From positions 57,382 through 121,381 of the forward strand of contig NZ_JAALBX010000012.1 in assembly GCF_011077955.1 (NCBI RefSeq): a stretch of DNA of 64,000 bases, given 5' to 3'. The first letter of the stretch is position 1; the number at the start of each line of letters is the position of its first letter. The notes beneath the pieces are model-generated. The model saw nothing but the letters and a program-made list of their open reading frames with translations, searched no databases and had not been told where the DNA came from. This DNA comes from Citrobacter freundii. GTDB lineage: Bacteria > Pseudomonadota > Gammaproteobacteria > Enterobacterales > Enterobacteriaceae. Shown here piece by piece: positions 39,827 through 48,779 of this stretch. The translations under genes and the position numbers were made by a program.

Positions 39827-41113
39827 ATGGCTGACAAAAAAGCGAACCTCACCTATAACGGTGACGCTTCTATTGAACTGGATGTGCTACAAGGCACACT
39901 CGGTCAGGATGTAATTGATATCCGTAGTCTTGGTTCTAAAGGTGTTTTTACTTACGACCCAGGTTTCACCTCTACCGCATCGTGCGAGTCAAAAATCACC
40001 TTTATCGATGGTGATGAAGGCATTCTGTTGCATCGCGGTTTTCCGATTGATGAGTTAGCCACTGACTCTACCTATCTGGAAGTCTGCTACATCCTGCTGT
40101 ACGGTGAAAAACCGACTCAGGAAGAGTACGATAACTTCAAAACCACCGTTACCCGCCACACCATGATTCATGAGCAGATTACCCGTCTGTTCCATGCCTT
40201 CCGTCGCGATTCTCATCCGATGGCTGTCATGTGTGGTATTACCGGCGCGCTGGCGGCGTTCTATCATGATTCTCTGGACGTGAATAACCCGCGTCACCGT
40301 GAAATCGCAGCGTTCCGCCTGCTGTCTAAAATGCCGACCATGGCGGCGATGTGTTACAAATATTCGATTGGCCAGCCTTTCGTGTATCCGCGTAACGACC
40401 TCTCCTATGCCGGCAACTTCCTGAATATGATGTTCTCCACACCGTGCGAACCTTACGAAGTGAGCCCGGTGCTTGAGCGTGCCATGGACCGTATTCTTAT
40501 CCTGCATGCGGACCACGAGCAGAACGCGTCAACATCAACCGTGCGTACCGCCGGTTCTTCCGGCGCGAACCCGTTCGCCTGTATCGCTGCGGGCATTGCG
40601 TCCCTGTGGGGACCGGCTCACGGCGGCGCCAACGAAGCTGCGCTGAAAATGCTCGAAGAGATCAGTTCCGTGAAACACATTCCGGAATTTATCCGCCGCG
40701 CCAAAGACAAAAACGACTCGTTCCGTCTGATGGGCTTTGGGCATCGTGTTTATAAAAACTACGATCCGCGCGCAACCGTGATGCGTGAAACCTGTCACGA
40801 AGTACTTAAAGAGTTGGGTTCCAAGGACGAACTGCTGGAAGTGGCCATGGAGCTTGAGCATATCGCGCTCAACGATCCGTACTTCATCGAACGTAAGCTG
40901 TACCCGAACGTCGATTTCTACTCCGGCATCATCCTGAAAGCCATGGGCATCCCCTCTTCCATGTTTACCGTTATCTTCGCGATGGCGCGTACCGTGGGTT
41001 GGATTGCTCACTGGAACGAAATGCACGACGATGGCATCAAAATTGCGCGTCCGCGTCAGCTTTATACCGGTTACGACAAACGCGATTTCAAATCCAGCGT
41101 GGAAAAACGTTAA
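39827..41113 (+). CDS. gltA: Citrate synthase GltA
   Basis: Hexameric type II, NADH-inhibited citrate synthase of Gram-negative bacteria. 428 residues, one more than E. coli, the extra residue falling at the C terminus (FKSSVEKR). Catalytic residues fall at the E. coli positions: His264 ([11 protein letters not shown]), His305 (FGHRVYK) and Asp362 (PNVDFYSG). First enzyme of the TCA cycle. Good AAGGAG ribosome-binding site 8 bp upstream. Followed by a bidirectional terminator shared with nei. Confidence 0.98.
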   Translation: MADKKANLTYNGDASIELDVLQGTLGQDVIDIRSLGSKGVFTYDPGFTSTASCESKITFIDGDEGILLHRGFPIDELATDSTYLEVCYILLYGEKPTQEEYDNFKTTVTRHTMIHEQITRLFHAFRRDSHPMAVMCGITGALAAFYHDSLDVNNPRHREIAAFRLLSKMPTMAAMCYKYSIGQPFVYPRNDLSYAGNFLNMMFSTPCEPYEVSPVLERAMDRILILHADHEQNASTSTVRTAGSSGANPFACIAAGIASLWGPAHGGANEAALKMLEEISSVKHIPEFIRRAKDKNDSFRLMGFGHRVYKNYDPRATVMRETCHEVLKELGSKDELLEVAMELEHIALNDPYFIERKLYPNVDFYSGIILKAMGIPSSMFTVIFAMARTVGWIAHWNEMHDDGIKIARPRQLYTGYDKRDFKSSVEKR

Positions 41114-41125
41114 TCGTTACCCACG

Positions 41126-41154
41126 AAAAAACGCGCCTCAGGGCGCGTTTTTTT
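41126..41154. terminator. Bidirectional terminator between gltA and nei
   Basis: GAAAAAACGCGCC-TCA-GGGCGCGTTTTTTT, 13 bp after the gltA stop and 6 bp past the nei stop on the other strand. Confidence 0.93.
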
Positions 41155-41159
41155 ATGGC

Positions 41160-41951
41160 TTATTTTTGACAGCCCGGACACCAATAAAACGGGCGCGAAG
41201 AAAGCGTGGTTTTTTCAACGAGCGCACCGCATCGTCGGCACGGTTTCCCCGCTCGATGAAACACTTCAAAACGAAACAGCGCGCCGTGATGTTTATTCTC
41301 ATTCACCTGCCCACGCGTCTGATAAGAGAGCCGGGGAATGGCAAGGCAGGCCTGCGCAAGTTCCTCCAACTGCTGATCCGTTAATTCCACCGCCTTATGA
41401 CGCGGCGCCAACTGCGCCTGCCAGAGGATCTCAACCCGCAGATAGTTACCAAGCCCTGCCAGAAACGCCTGGTCTAATAACAGGCCGCTGAACTGGCGGC
41501 GACAAAAGCGCGGGCTTATCAGGCGCGCTTTTACGTCTTCAACCGTGAGCGTCATATCCAGCACATCCGGCCCGACCCGCTGTAAAAAAGCGTGTGATGC
41601 GACGCCGTTCGCGTCCAGCATCGCGATTTCCGATGCGCTGTAAAGCAGTACCGCGGCATCTTCCGTTTCCAGCCGAACCCGCAGACTACGCGTGGTTTGC
41701 GGGCTTTCCCCCGCTTTCACCACCCGCCAGACGCCATAAAGCTGGTTATGGCTGTAAAGCGTGAGCCCATTAGAAAAGTGCGTGAGCAGCGCTTTACCGC
41801 GCGTCTCAAGATGGGTTACCCGCTCGCCTACCAGCGCCGCCTCGTAACCTTTTAATTCGGGAAAGGCGAACCAGATGTGAGTCAGCGTTTTCCCCGCCAC
41901 GGCGTGTTCAAGTTTATCCGCCGCACGGCGTATTTCCGGGCCTTCCGGCAT
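41160..41951 (-). CDS. nei: Endonuclease VIII Nei (DNA glycosylase/AP lyase)
   Basis: Removes oxidised pyrimidines. 263 residues as in E. coli. After Met removal the catalytic N terminus is PEGPEIRR (Pro1, Glu2). The helix-two-turn-helix region has [12 protein letters not shown], and the C-terminal zinc finger is [10 protein letters not shown]...FYWCPGCQK with all four Cys. In E. coli nei follows the pxp genes; here it is separated from them by the DUF2891-DUF979-DUF969 cluster and its regulator, and it adjoins gltA directly. Confidence 0.97.
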   Translation of the reverse strand: MPEGPEIRRAADKLEHAVAGKTLTHIWFAFPELKGYEAALVGERVTHLETRGKALLTHFSNGLTLYSHNQLYGVWRVVKAGESPQTTRSLRVRLETEDAAVLLYSASEIAMLDANGVASHAFLQRVGPDVLDMTLTVEDVKARLISPRFCRRQFSGLLLDQAFLAGLGNYLRVEILWQAQLAPRHKAVELTDQQLEELAQACLAIPRLSYQTRGQVNENKHHGALFRFEVFHRAGKPCRRCGALVEKTTLSSRPFYWCPGCQK

Positions 41952-42088
41952 GCGTCATCCTTTTCGTCGGGCTTGCGGAGCGCGGCGCGGCCCTGAGGTG
42001 AAAACGTGTGTTGCGCTCCTGCCTAACCTTAGCCATTAACCGCCGCGACTGCCTAGCGCTAAATGCGCCTTTTGGCACAGACCAAAAT

Positions 42089-42118
42089 AAAAAACCGCCG
42101 TACTTAGGCGGCGGTTTT
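42089..42118 (-). terminator. Terminator of the DUF969-DUF979-DUF2891 operon
   Basis: On the minus strand AAAACCGCCGCC-TAAGTA-CGGCGG followed by TTTTTTATTTT, 6 bp after the DUF2891 stop. This separates the operon from nei. Confidence 0.9.
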
Positions 42119-42124
42119 GATGAT

Positions 42125-43120
42125 TTACTCCAGCGCCAGCAGCGCAAAACTGGCAAGCCAGTGGCCACCACTGTAATGACTGCCCACCACATGCTCCACG
42201 CTTGCCGACAAATGGCGCAAAGCCGCATCGTTAAGCGGTTTTTGCGCCGTGTGATTGTCCGGCAAAACACTCGCGATGCGCTTCATGCACCAGGCGCGGC
42301 TCAGGTTTAGCCCGTCAAGATGCGCAATTTTTGGATCGGTGCGATCGCTGACCTCGGCGGGATTCATCAGCGCGGCGATGGAAGCCACCTTCGGCAAAAA
42401 AGCATCAAACCACGCCGGGAAATCCTCAACGACCTTGCTCATCAGCAGCGCTTCGGTCAGCGCGCCGGAAATATACTCATCGCCGCCCGGCTCGTAGTGC
42501 GCAGGATAGTGCGTATCAGCACCATAAAACCGGTGTGCGGCCTGAAGGATCGCGTGTTCAAGCTCGTCATCGTTAAGCGCACGGGCGTAATCCAGCGCCA
42601 GCGCCAGGGCGAATGCCGTGTTGTAATGCGTGCCGACCCGGATGGGATAGGTCAGCTTGCTGAGATAATCGATAAGCCGGTCGCGAATATCCTGAGTGAG
42701 CGGTAACAGGGTTTGATACCAGCGCTCAGCCTGCGGCAAGGAAGAGTGCTTTATCTCCTGCGCCAGGGCCAGCAGCCAGCCGTAACCATAGGGGCGTTCA
42801 AATGCGGCACGGAACGGCGCGTTAAAATAGGCGACTTCCTGCGCCACATTGGCGTCGGTGAGATGGTCGTCAAACAGCGCGATAATCTCGTCGCGACAGG
42901 AAAGTTCCGGGTATATACGCAGACAGCGCAACAGCAGCCAGTAGCCGTGCACCGCCGAATGCCAGTCAAAACAGCCGTAAAACACAGGGTGCAACGCGCG
43001 CGGCGGCAACACGTCGCCATCATCATTAAGCAAATGCATAATGTGGTTGGGGTATTCCTGGCGCAAATAGGTCAACGGCATACGGGCAAAAGCGTCAGCC
43101 TGGGATGGCGTTAATTCCAT
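42125..43120 (-). CDS. DUF2891 family protein of unknown function
   Basis: 331 residues, soluble, mostly helical, no signal peptide. I recognise the DUF2891 signature: PVFYGCFDWHSAVHGYW at 45-61, with further conserved segments YNTAFALAL (~164), EPGGDEYISG (~210) and LSRAWCMKRIA (~275). The regular helical repeats recall alpha/alpha-barrel sugar-acting or hydrolytic enzymes, but no activity is established. ATG 43120 has AAGGAGCTGTA upstream. It is the last gene of a three-gene unit with DUF979 (31-bp gap) and DUF969 membrane proteins. The context suggests a role in 5-oxoproline or related peptide-derived metabolism. That is inference. Confidence 0.8.
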   Translation of the reverse strand: MELTPSQADAFARMPLTYLRQEYPNHIMHLLNDDGDVLPPRALHPVFYGCFDWHSAVHGYWLLLRCLRIYPELSCRDEIIALFDDHLTDANVAQEVAYFNAPFRAAFERPYGYGWLLALAQEIKHSSLPQAERWYQTLLPLTQDIRDRLIDYLSKLTYPIRVGTHYNTAFALALALDYARALNDDELEHAILQAAHRFYGADTHYPAHYEPGGDEYISGALTEALLMSKVVEDFPAWFDAFLPKVASIAALMNPAEVSDRTDPKIAHLDGLNLSRAWCMKRIASVLPDNHTAQKPLNDAALRHLSASVEHVVGSHYSGGHWLASFALLALE

Positions 43121-43151
43121 TACAGCTCCTTAGATAATTACCGCGCCGCGT

Positions 43152-44138
43152 TTAGCGAAACACGAGGAAATACATTAAAAAGACATTCACCACCAGCAGC
43201 GTTAACGCGGTGGGGATCTGGATTTTTATGACCTGATATTTATCTTTCAGCTCAAGCAACGCGGCGGGAACGATATTGAAATTGGCGGCCATCGGCGTCA
43301 TGAGAGTGCCGCAGTAACCGGCGTACATACCAATCGCCAGTAGCGGCGCCGGATCCCCATGGTGGTAATTGATCAAAAACGGCAGGGCGATACCCGCGCT
43401 TAGTACCGGGAAAGCGGCAAACGCGTTACCCATAATCATGGTGAATAGCGCCATACCAATACAGTAAATCACCACCAGCATGAAGCGGCTGTCTGGATTA
43501 ACAAACAGGCTGACCACTTTCTGCACGGAATCGCCGGTATTGGCCACCACAAACACGCCGCCCAGCATGGCGAGCATTTGCGGCAGTATGATGGCCCAGC
43601 CAATGGTATCGACCAGACGGCGGGACTGACGGATAGCATGCAGCGGCGTACCGCCGGTCAACCACCAGCCGGTGAAAATAGCCGCGACGCAGGCCACGCA
43701 AAGTGCCGCCAGAGTGAGTTGTTTCTGATCGAGCAGGAAAACCCCGCCGATGGACACCCCTTTTAAAAACAGAGTGCCAAGTACCGTCACGACGGGGATC
43801 ATCAGCGCGGGTAAAAAGAGCCAGTTTTTCAGGCGCGTCGACGAGGCGATGCGTTCAGGCTCGGTAGACATTTTATACTGCCCTTTTCCCACCAGGCCAA
43901 AACCAGCCAGCAGGGCAATGACAATCACGCCGGCGCCAATAATTCGGTAGGCCAGCGATTTGCCGAGTTCCTGCACCATCAGATCGCCAAACAGGAAAAT
44001 TCCGCCAAACAGAAACCAGAACAACGCAGTGGTGAAGCGCTTCGGATTACCGCGATCGCGCAGCGTCATGATCACCAGTAACATCACAACAAAGCCAATC
44101 AGGTAGTAAACGCGGTTAATGCTAATCAACGTGCTCAT
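43152..44138 (-). CDS. DUF979 membrane protein, putative 5-oxoproline transporter subunit
   Basis: 328 residues from ATG 44138, preceded by GGAGGTGTCGCA; twelve open codons upstream belong to the DUF969 overlap and are not used. About ten membrane helices, with conserved GNAFAAFPVLSAGIALPFL and GMYAGYCGTLMTPMAANFN. The DUF969/DUF979 pair has been assigned as a 5-oxoproline transporter from fitness data in other bacteria. Here it lies close to pxpABC, which agrees. Its start overlaps the DUF969 stop by 4 bp. Confidence 0.85.
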   Translation of the reverse strand: MSTLISINRVYYLIGFVVMLLVIMTLRDRGNPKRFTTALFWFLFGGIFLFGDLMVQELGKSLAYRIIGAGVIVIALLAGFGLVGKGQYKMSTEPERIASSTRLKNWLFLPALMIPVVTVLGTLFLKGVSIGGVFLLDQKQLTLAALCVACVAAIFTGWWLTGGTPLHAIRQSRRLVDTIGWAIILPQMLAMLGGVFVVANTGDSVQKVVSLFVNPDSRFMLVVIYCIGMALFTMIMGNAFAAFPVLSAGIALPFLINYHHGDPAPLLAIGMYAGYCGTLMTPMAANFNIVPAALLELKDKYQVIKIQIPTALTLLVVNVFLMYFLVFR

Positions 44139-44857
44139 TGCGACACCTCCGGTTTGCCCTGTCCGGCGCGCCATGCCATCACATCGCGTCGAATACTGGC
44201 GTCAAGGCGCAGCAAACGCGTCATATGGATTATCAACGCGGAGATAGCAGTGGGGATGGCCCACAAGCCGATATGCAACGGCTCAATCCCCTGAATTCCA
44301 TTCTCTTTCAGGAAAGCGTCAATCAACAGCACCGCGCCGAAGGCGATAAAAATATCCTCGCCAAAGAACACGGCGATGTTGTCGCAGGCGGCGGCGTGAG
44401 CTTTGATTTTGTCGCGGATGTGTTGCGGCAGTTCGCCATATTCATTGAGCGCCGCCCCTTCTGCCATCGGCGCCAGCAGGGGGCGCACGGTTTGGGCATG
44501 GCCGCCAAGCGACATGAGCCCAAGCGCGGCGGTCCCCTCACGCGCAACAAAATAGAGCATCAAAATACGGGCTGACGTCGCGCTGGCGATTTTCGCCACC
44601 CAGGCCTGCGCGCGCTCTTTGAGCCCGTAATATTCCAGCAGGCCAATGACCGGCAGGATCAAAATAAACGTCGCCAGTGAGCGGCTGTTAACAAATTTCT
44701 CGCCGAAGGTTTCCAGCAACATGCCGAAATCCATGCCAACCAGCAACCCGGTGGCAAGCCCTGCCACGACCACCACCAGCAGCGGGTTGAAGCGCAGTGC
44801 AAAACCAATAACCACGACCGGTATCCCGATAAGCGGCAATAGTGCAGAACTGTCCAT
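44135..44857 (-). CDS. DUF969 membrane protein, putative 5-oxoproline transporter subunit
   Basis: 240 residues with about six hydrophobic segments (ALLPLIGIPVVVIGFAL, LATFILILPVIGLLEYYGL, FGEDIFIAFGAVLLIDAFL). A conserved loop GLMSLGGHAQTVRPLLAPMAEGA is family-typical (given here only as the recognition cue: GGHAQTVRPLLAPM). Promoter-proximal gene of the unit, divergent from the winged-helix gene at 45124. A 7-bp perfect inverted repeat lies 55 bp upstream. It presumably forms one carrier with DUF979. Confidence 0.85.
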   Translation of the reverse strand: MDSSALLPLIGIPVVVIGFALRFNPLLVVVVAGLATGLLVGMDFGMLLETFGEKFVNSRSLATFILILPVIGLLEYYGLKERAQAWVAKIASATSARILMLYFVAREGTAALGLMSLGGHAQTVRPLLAPMAEGAALNEYGELPQHIRDKIKAHAAACDNIAVFFGEDIFIAFGAVLLIDAFLKENGIQGIEPLHIGLWAIPTAISALIIHMTRLLRLDASIRRDVMAWRAGQGKPEVSQ

Positions 44858-45123
44858 AAGACCTTTACCCTATCTATTGTGAGCGTTGCGCGCCGAAGGC
44901 ATTTTTTTACTACTTCACCGATAACGTGAAGTGCGGGGCATTGCGGCGAACGGTGTTGTGTTTGTACAACAGGCCGATGAATGCGCGCATTCATCCAGAG
45001 TCTGTGTTAAAAAGCTATATCTGAACGTACATAGCATGTAAACAATTTATCAATAAAATGTTCTTATTTTATTGGTTCGCTCTGCTCTTTTTTGCTGATA
45101 GTCACTCTTGTGTAAGGACGGTT
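44858..45123. promoter_or_regulatory. Divergent promoter region of the DUF969 operon and its regulator, with three dyads
   Basis: 266 bp. Candidate operators: ACTTCAC-CGATAAC-GTGAAGT (44912-44932, perfect), GTTGT-GTTTGT-ACAAC (44955-44970) and TACAT-AGC-ATGTA (45028-45040, perfect). The right third is AT-rich and should hold promoter elements. The regulator that binds is inferred to be the adjacent winged-helix protein. Confidence 0.6.
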
Positions 45124-45672
45124 ATGACATCAAAACCTGCTACCACATCAACGCCAGACGACGATATTACTGACGGCCGCATCGTCTCCTCACGTCACCT
45201 GGTTTCTGAACGCTGCGCGGAATTATCGGAGCTTGAATACGCGCTGATCATGACCAGCAACGCGTTCAACAAATGGATGGTGCGTTGTATGACGGCGGCG
45301 GGCGAGCCGGATATGGGCGCCTTTGATGTCTCGCTTTTGCACCATGTGAATCATCGCAATCGCAAAAAGAAACTGGCGGATATCTGTTTCGTACTGAACG
45401 TAGAAGATACTCACATCGTCACGTATGCGCTAAAAAAGCTGGTGAAAGCCGGCTACGTGAGCAGCGAGAAAGTGGGAAAAGAGCTTTATTTTTTTACCAC
45501 GGAAGAAGGAAAGGCGCTGTGTATGAAATACCGCGATGTGCGTGAGGCTTGTCTTATTTCCATTCAGGTCGAAAGCGGCATTCCGGGGCCTTCCATTGGC
45601 GAGACGGCGCAACTGCTGCGTACTATCTCATCGCTCTACGACACCGCCGCACGGGCCGCCGCTTCGCTTTAG
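45124..45672 (+). CDS. MarR-like winged-helix transcriptional regulator
   Basis: 182 residues from ATG 45124 behind GTAAGGACG; 22 hydrophobic codons upstream are open but have no ribosome-binding site. The central part (~45-145) reads as a winged helix: FDVSLLHHVNHRN, then KKLADICFVLNVEDTHIVTYALKKLV as turn and recognition helix, then the wing YVSSEKVGKELYFFTTEEG. The C-terminal helix may dimerise. Divergent from the DUF969 operon and adjacent to pxpA, so it probably senses 5-oxoproline or a related compound and controls one or both. No named gene recognised. Confidence 0.75.
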   Translation: MTSKPATTSTPDDDITDGRIVSSRHLVSERCAELSELEYALIMTSNAFNKWMVRCMTAAGEPDMGAFDVSLLHHVNHRNRKKKLADICFVLNVEDTHIVTYALKKLVKAGYVSSEKVGKELYFFTTEEGKALCMKYRDVREACLISIQVESGIPGPSIGETAQLLRTISSLYDTAARAAASL

Positions 45673-45708
45673 CGCCCTGCCCGCACGCAGCATCGGGCAG
45701 GGTCAGGT

Positions 45709-46446
45709 TTACTTGGCACAAACGCGGATCTGGCGCGCGTCGAATGCCTCACGCAGTCGACGCGCGAACGCCAGCGCGTGCGCGCCATCGCCATGCAGAC
45801 AGACCGTCTGGGCATTAACGGGCGTCCAGACGCCGTCCCGGCTTTTGACCCGGCCATTTTGCACCATTTCAAGCGTGCGCGAGACGGCCTCATCATCATT
45901 TTCAATCAGCGCCCCAGGTTCGCTGCGAGGCACCAGCGAACCGTCCGCCAGATACCCCCTGTCAGCAAAAACCTCTTCCCGGGTGGCAAGCCCGTGACGC
46001 TCACCGGCGCGGATAAGCTCACTGCCGGCAAGCCCTACCAGAATCAGCGTCGGATCGAGGCTTTTTACTGCGCGAGCTAACGCGTCCGCCAGCAGCGGAT
46101 CGCACGCGGCCTGGTTATAAAGCATGCCGTGGGGCTTCACGTGACGCATAACGCCCCCTTCAGCGTGAACGATAGCCGCCAGCGCGCCCGTCTGATAGAG
46201 GGTCTGGACATAGACGGTTTCAGGGGGAAGTTGCATCGCGGTGCGGCCAAAATTTTCCCGGTCAGGAAAGCTCGGATGCGCGCCAATGGCGACCCCGTAA
46301 GCCAACGCCAGCTGTACGCTTTCACGCATCGTCAGCGCGTCACCCGCATGAAACCCACAGGCGATATTCGCTGACGTAATCAGCGGCATCAGCGCACTGT
46401 CGTTACCACAGCCTTCGCCGAGATCCGCGTTTAAATCAATCATCAT
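45709..46446 (-). CDS. pxpA: 5-oxoprolinase subunit A PxpA
   Basis: LamB/YcsF family, 245 residues; E. coli PxpA (YbgL) is 244. Motifs [10 protein letters not shown] (3-12), [24 protein letters not shown] and [12 protein letters not shown] mark the conserved active region. With PxpB and PxpC it cleaves 5-oxoproline (pyroglutamate) to glutamate with ATP, clearing a spontaneous damage product of glutamine. Starts 11 bp inside pxpC. Confidence 0.96.
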   Translation of the reverse strand: MMIDLNADLGEGCGNDSALMPLITSANIACGFHAGDALTMRESVQLALAYGVAIGAHPSFPDRENFGRTAMQLPPETVYVQTLYQTGALAAIVHAEGGVMRHVKPHGMLYNQAACDPLLADALARAVKSLDPTLILVGLAGSELIRAGERHGLATREEVFADRGYLADGSLVPRSEPGALIENDDEAVSRTLEMVQNGRVKSRDGVWTPVNAQTVCLHGDGAHALAFARRLREAFDARQIRVCAK

Positions 46447-47368
46447 TGGCTAACCGCCATTCCAGTTGCTCGAAGTAACGTTGCTGATGCGCCCGGGCCT
46501 CCAGCGCTTCTTCAAGGGTGCAACGGACAAAATGGAGCGGCTCGCCTAGTCTGAGCTGCGCCAGGTTATACATATCCGCTTCGATAACGCAGGCAATGCG
46601 GGGATAACCGCCCGTGGTCTGGGCGTCATTCATCAACACGATGGGCTGCCCGTTGTGAGGAACCTGCACCACGCCTGGCAATAACCCGTGAGAAGCGAGT
46701 TCGCGGGAATCGGTACGCTCCAGCACATTTCCATGCAGACGATATCCCATACGGTTACTTTGCGGGCTGAGCTGCCAGGGCGCGCGCCAGAAGGCTTCTT
46801 GCGAGGCTTGTGAAAACTCGTGATATTCCGGCCCCGGCAGGGCGCGAATGCGATTGCCCCACAGTAACTGGTGCACGCCGCGGCTTTGCAGGAAGGTACG
46901 CGTCGCCGGGCGTAACGGTAATCGGTCGCCGTCCTGTAACTTACGCCCTTCAAAACCGCCGAACCCGGCTTTTAAGTCGGTACTGTAAGACCCCATCACT
47001 TTAGGTACGTCAATGCCGCCTGCCACCGCCAGATAACTGCGCATCCCGCGCTTTGGCAATGTCAGCGTCAGGCGTTGGCCCGCGCGAACCGGCAAGCGCC
47101 AGCCCGTCCAGACGGAATGATCATCAAGCGTGGCGCCGCAGGCCGCGCCGGTCAAAGCGAACCAGCCGTCCTGATGAAAGGCGATAACGCATTGCCCGAG
47201 GGTAATTTCCAGCGCCGCCATATCGGCTTCGTTGCCCACCAGCAAATTGGCTATTCGCAGCGCGGGGGTATCCATTGCCCCGCAGCGGCTAATGCCAGCC
47301 TGGCGAAAACCGTGCCGCCCACCGTCCTGCACCGTGGTGCTCATCCCTGCGCGAATAATCTCTAACAC
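46436..47368 (-). CDS. pxpC: 5-oxoprolinase subunit C PxpC
   Basis: KipA/biotin-dependent carboxyltransferase-like subunit, 310 residues as in E. coli YbgK. Family motifs: [21 protein letters not shown] near the N terminus (short cue [11 protein letters not shown]), [19 protein letters not shown] and [13 protein letters not shown]. Overlaps pxpB by 7 bp and pxpA by 11 bp, so the three are translationally coupled. Confidence 0.95.
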   Translation of the reverse strand: MLEIIRAGMSTTVQDGGRHGFRQAGISRCGAMDTPALRIANLLVGNEADMAALEITLGQCVIAFHQDGWFALTGAACGATLDDHSVWTGWRLPVRAGQRLTLTLPKRGMRSYLAVAGGIDVPKVMGSYSTDLKAGFGGFEGRKLQDGDRLPLRPATRTFLQSRGVHQLLWGNRIRALPGPEYHEFSQASQEAFWRAPWQLSPQSNRMGYRLHGNVLERTDSRELASHGLLPGVVQVPHNGQPIVLMNDAQTTGGYPRIACVIEADMYNLAQLRLGEPLHFVRCTLEEALEARAHQQRYFEQLEWRLANDD

Positions 47369-48018
47369 ACTCCCTCCTTAGCCGGAACAAAACGCACCCG
47401 ATCGCCGGGCTTAAGTAGCGTGGCGGGCTGTCGCTGTGGATCAAACAAACGGATATCCGTGTGGCCGATAATTTGCCAACCGCCGGGAGTAGGCAGTGGG
47501 TAGATCCCGGTTTGACTGCCGCCAATACCAACCGAACCCGCAGGCACTTCCAGGCGCGGTTCCGCCCGGCGCGGCGTGGCAAGGCTTGCCGGAAGCCCGC
47601 CCAGGTAAGGAAACCCTGGCTGGAAGCCGATAAAGTAAACGATATAGTCGGCTTGCGCGTGGCGTTGTACCACTTGCTGCTCGCTAAGACCGGTATGACG
47701 GGCGACATCGGCGAGATCCGGGCCGTGTTGGCCGCCGTAAATGACCGGAATTTCAATCAGCCGTGACGCCAGCGTCAACGCTTCGCTCTCCTCCCACCAG
47801 CGTTGTAAACGCTCTATGGCATTCAGCGCCGACGTAGCCGGATCGCGAAGCGTGACGGTAATATTATTCATCCCCGGGATCACTTCCACGACAGTCGGCA
47901 CATCAGCCAAACGCTGTACCAGGCCCCAGATCCGTTGCTGACTTTCAAGAGTAATGGGTGGTTCAAGTTCAAGAACCACCGCGCTTTCACCTAACAGATA
48001 ACACCGCGCTCGCTGCAC
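47362..48018 (-). CDS. pxpB: 5-oxoprolinase subunit B PxpB
   Basis: KipI family, 218 residues from GTG 48018 ([14 protein letters not shown]), which has AAAGGTGAG just upstream and matches E. coli YbgJ in length. A TTG seven codons upstream overlaps the ybgI stop and is less likely. Conserved [16 protein letters not shown] and [19 protein letters not shown]. First of the three pxp genes; ybgI and phrB are immediately upstream in the same direction. Confidence 0.95.
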   Translation of the reverse strand: MQRARCYLLGESAVVLELEPPITLESQQRIWGLVQRLADVPTVVEVIPGMNNITVTLRDPATSALNAIERLQRWWEESEALTLASRLIEIPVIYGGQHGPDLADVARHTGLSEQQVVQRHAQADYIVYFIGFQPGFPYLGGLPASLATPRRAEPRLEVPAGSVGIGGSQTGIYPLPTPGGWQIIGHTDIRLFDPQRQPATLLKPGDRVRFVPAKEGVC

Positions 48019-48035
48019 ATGCTCACCTTTGTTAC

Positions 48036-48779
48036 TCAAGCTGGATTAGGAATATCGATAAATGTCACATCGAGATCGGTGGTTTCATTCAACCACTCGC
48101 TGAGGGCGCGAATGCCGCCGCGTTCGGTGGCATGATGACCGGCGGCATAGAAATGCAGCCCCTGTTCACGGGCCGAATGGATGGTTTGCTCAGAGACTTC
48201 GCCGGTAATAAACGCATCAACACCGAAACGCGCCGCGCTGTCGATAAAGCTTTGTCCGCCGCCGGTACACCAGGCGACGCGTTTCACATCCGCCGGGCCT
48301 GTGTCGCCGCACCACAGCGGACGACGGCCCAGACGCGCTTCAATCCATGACGCCAGTTCAAGCCCCGGAATGGGCATTGACAGCTCGCCCCACGGCACCA
48401 GCGGTTCGATTTCGCCCTTCACTTCTATGCCCAGCAGAGCGGCGAGTTGGGCGTTATTACCCAGTTGCGGATGGGCGTCCATCGGTAAATGCCAGCCGTA
48501 AAGATTGATGTCATGGGTAAGCAGCGTTTTCAGGCGCTGGCGCTTCATGCCGCGAATGACCGGCGATTCGCCTTTCCAGAAATAGCCGTGATGAACGATC
48601 ACCGCATCCGCCTGTTGGCGCACCGCCTCATCCAGTAGCGCCTGGCTTGCCGTAACGCCGGTGATAATTTTCTGTACCGTTTCGCGCCCTTCGACCTGCA
48701 AACCATTTGGGGCATAGTCGTTAAAGGCCGCGCTATTGAGCTGCTGATGAATCAGGCTTTCCAGTTCGGTATTTTTCAT
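48036..48779 (-). CDS. ybgI: NIF3-like dinuclear metal-binding protein YbgI
   Basis: 247 residues, as E. coli YbgI, a hexameric toroid with a two-metal site. Metal ligands visible in [12 protein letters not shown] (His63, His64), the D of MDAHP (~101) and [10 protein letters not shown] (His ~215, Glu ~219). Annotated as a GTP cyclohydrolase/hydrolase-type enzyme, but the physiological substrate is not firmly known. Overlaps phrB by 4 bp; pxpB begins 17 bp after its stop. Confidence 0.94.
   Translation of the reverse strand: MKNTELESLIHQQLNSAAFNDYAPNGLQVEGRETVQKIITGVTASQALLDEAVRQQADAVIVHHGYFWKGESPVIRGMKRQRLKTLLTHDINLYGWHLPMDAHPQLGNNAQLAALLGIEVKGEIEPLVPWGELSMPIPGLELASWIEARLGRRPLWCGDTGPADVKRVAWCTGGGQSFIDSAARFGVDAFITGEVSEQTIHSAREQGLHFYAAGHHATERGGIRALSEWLNETTDLDVTFIDIPNPA

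Noticed and set aside
43152..44857. Possible citrate/malonate or gluconate carrier
   Set aside because: The paired DUF969/DUF979 signatures and the pxp context fit a 5-oxoproline carrier better than the dicarboxylate families; only the general many-helix pattern is shared.
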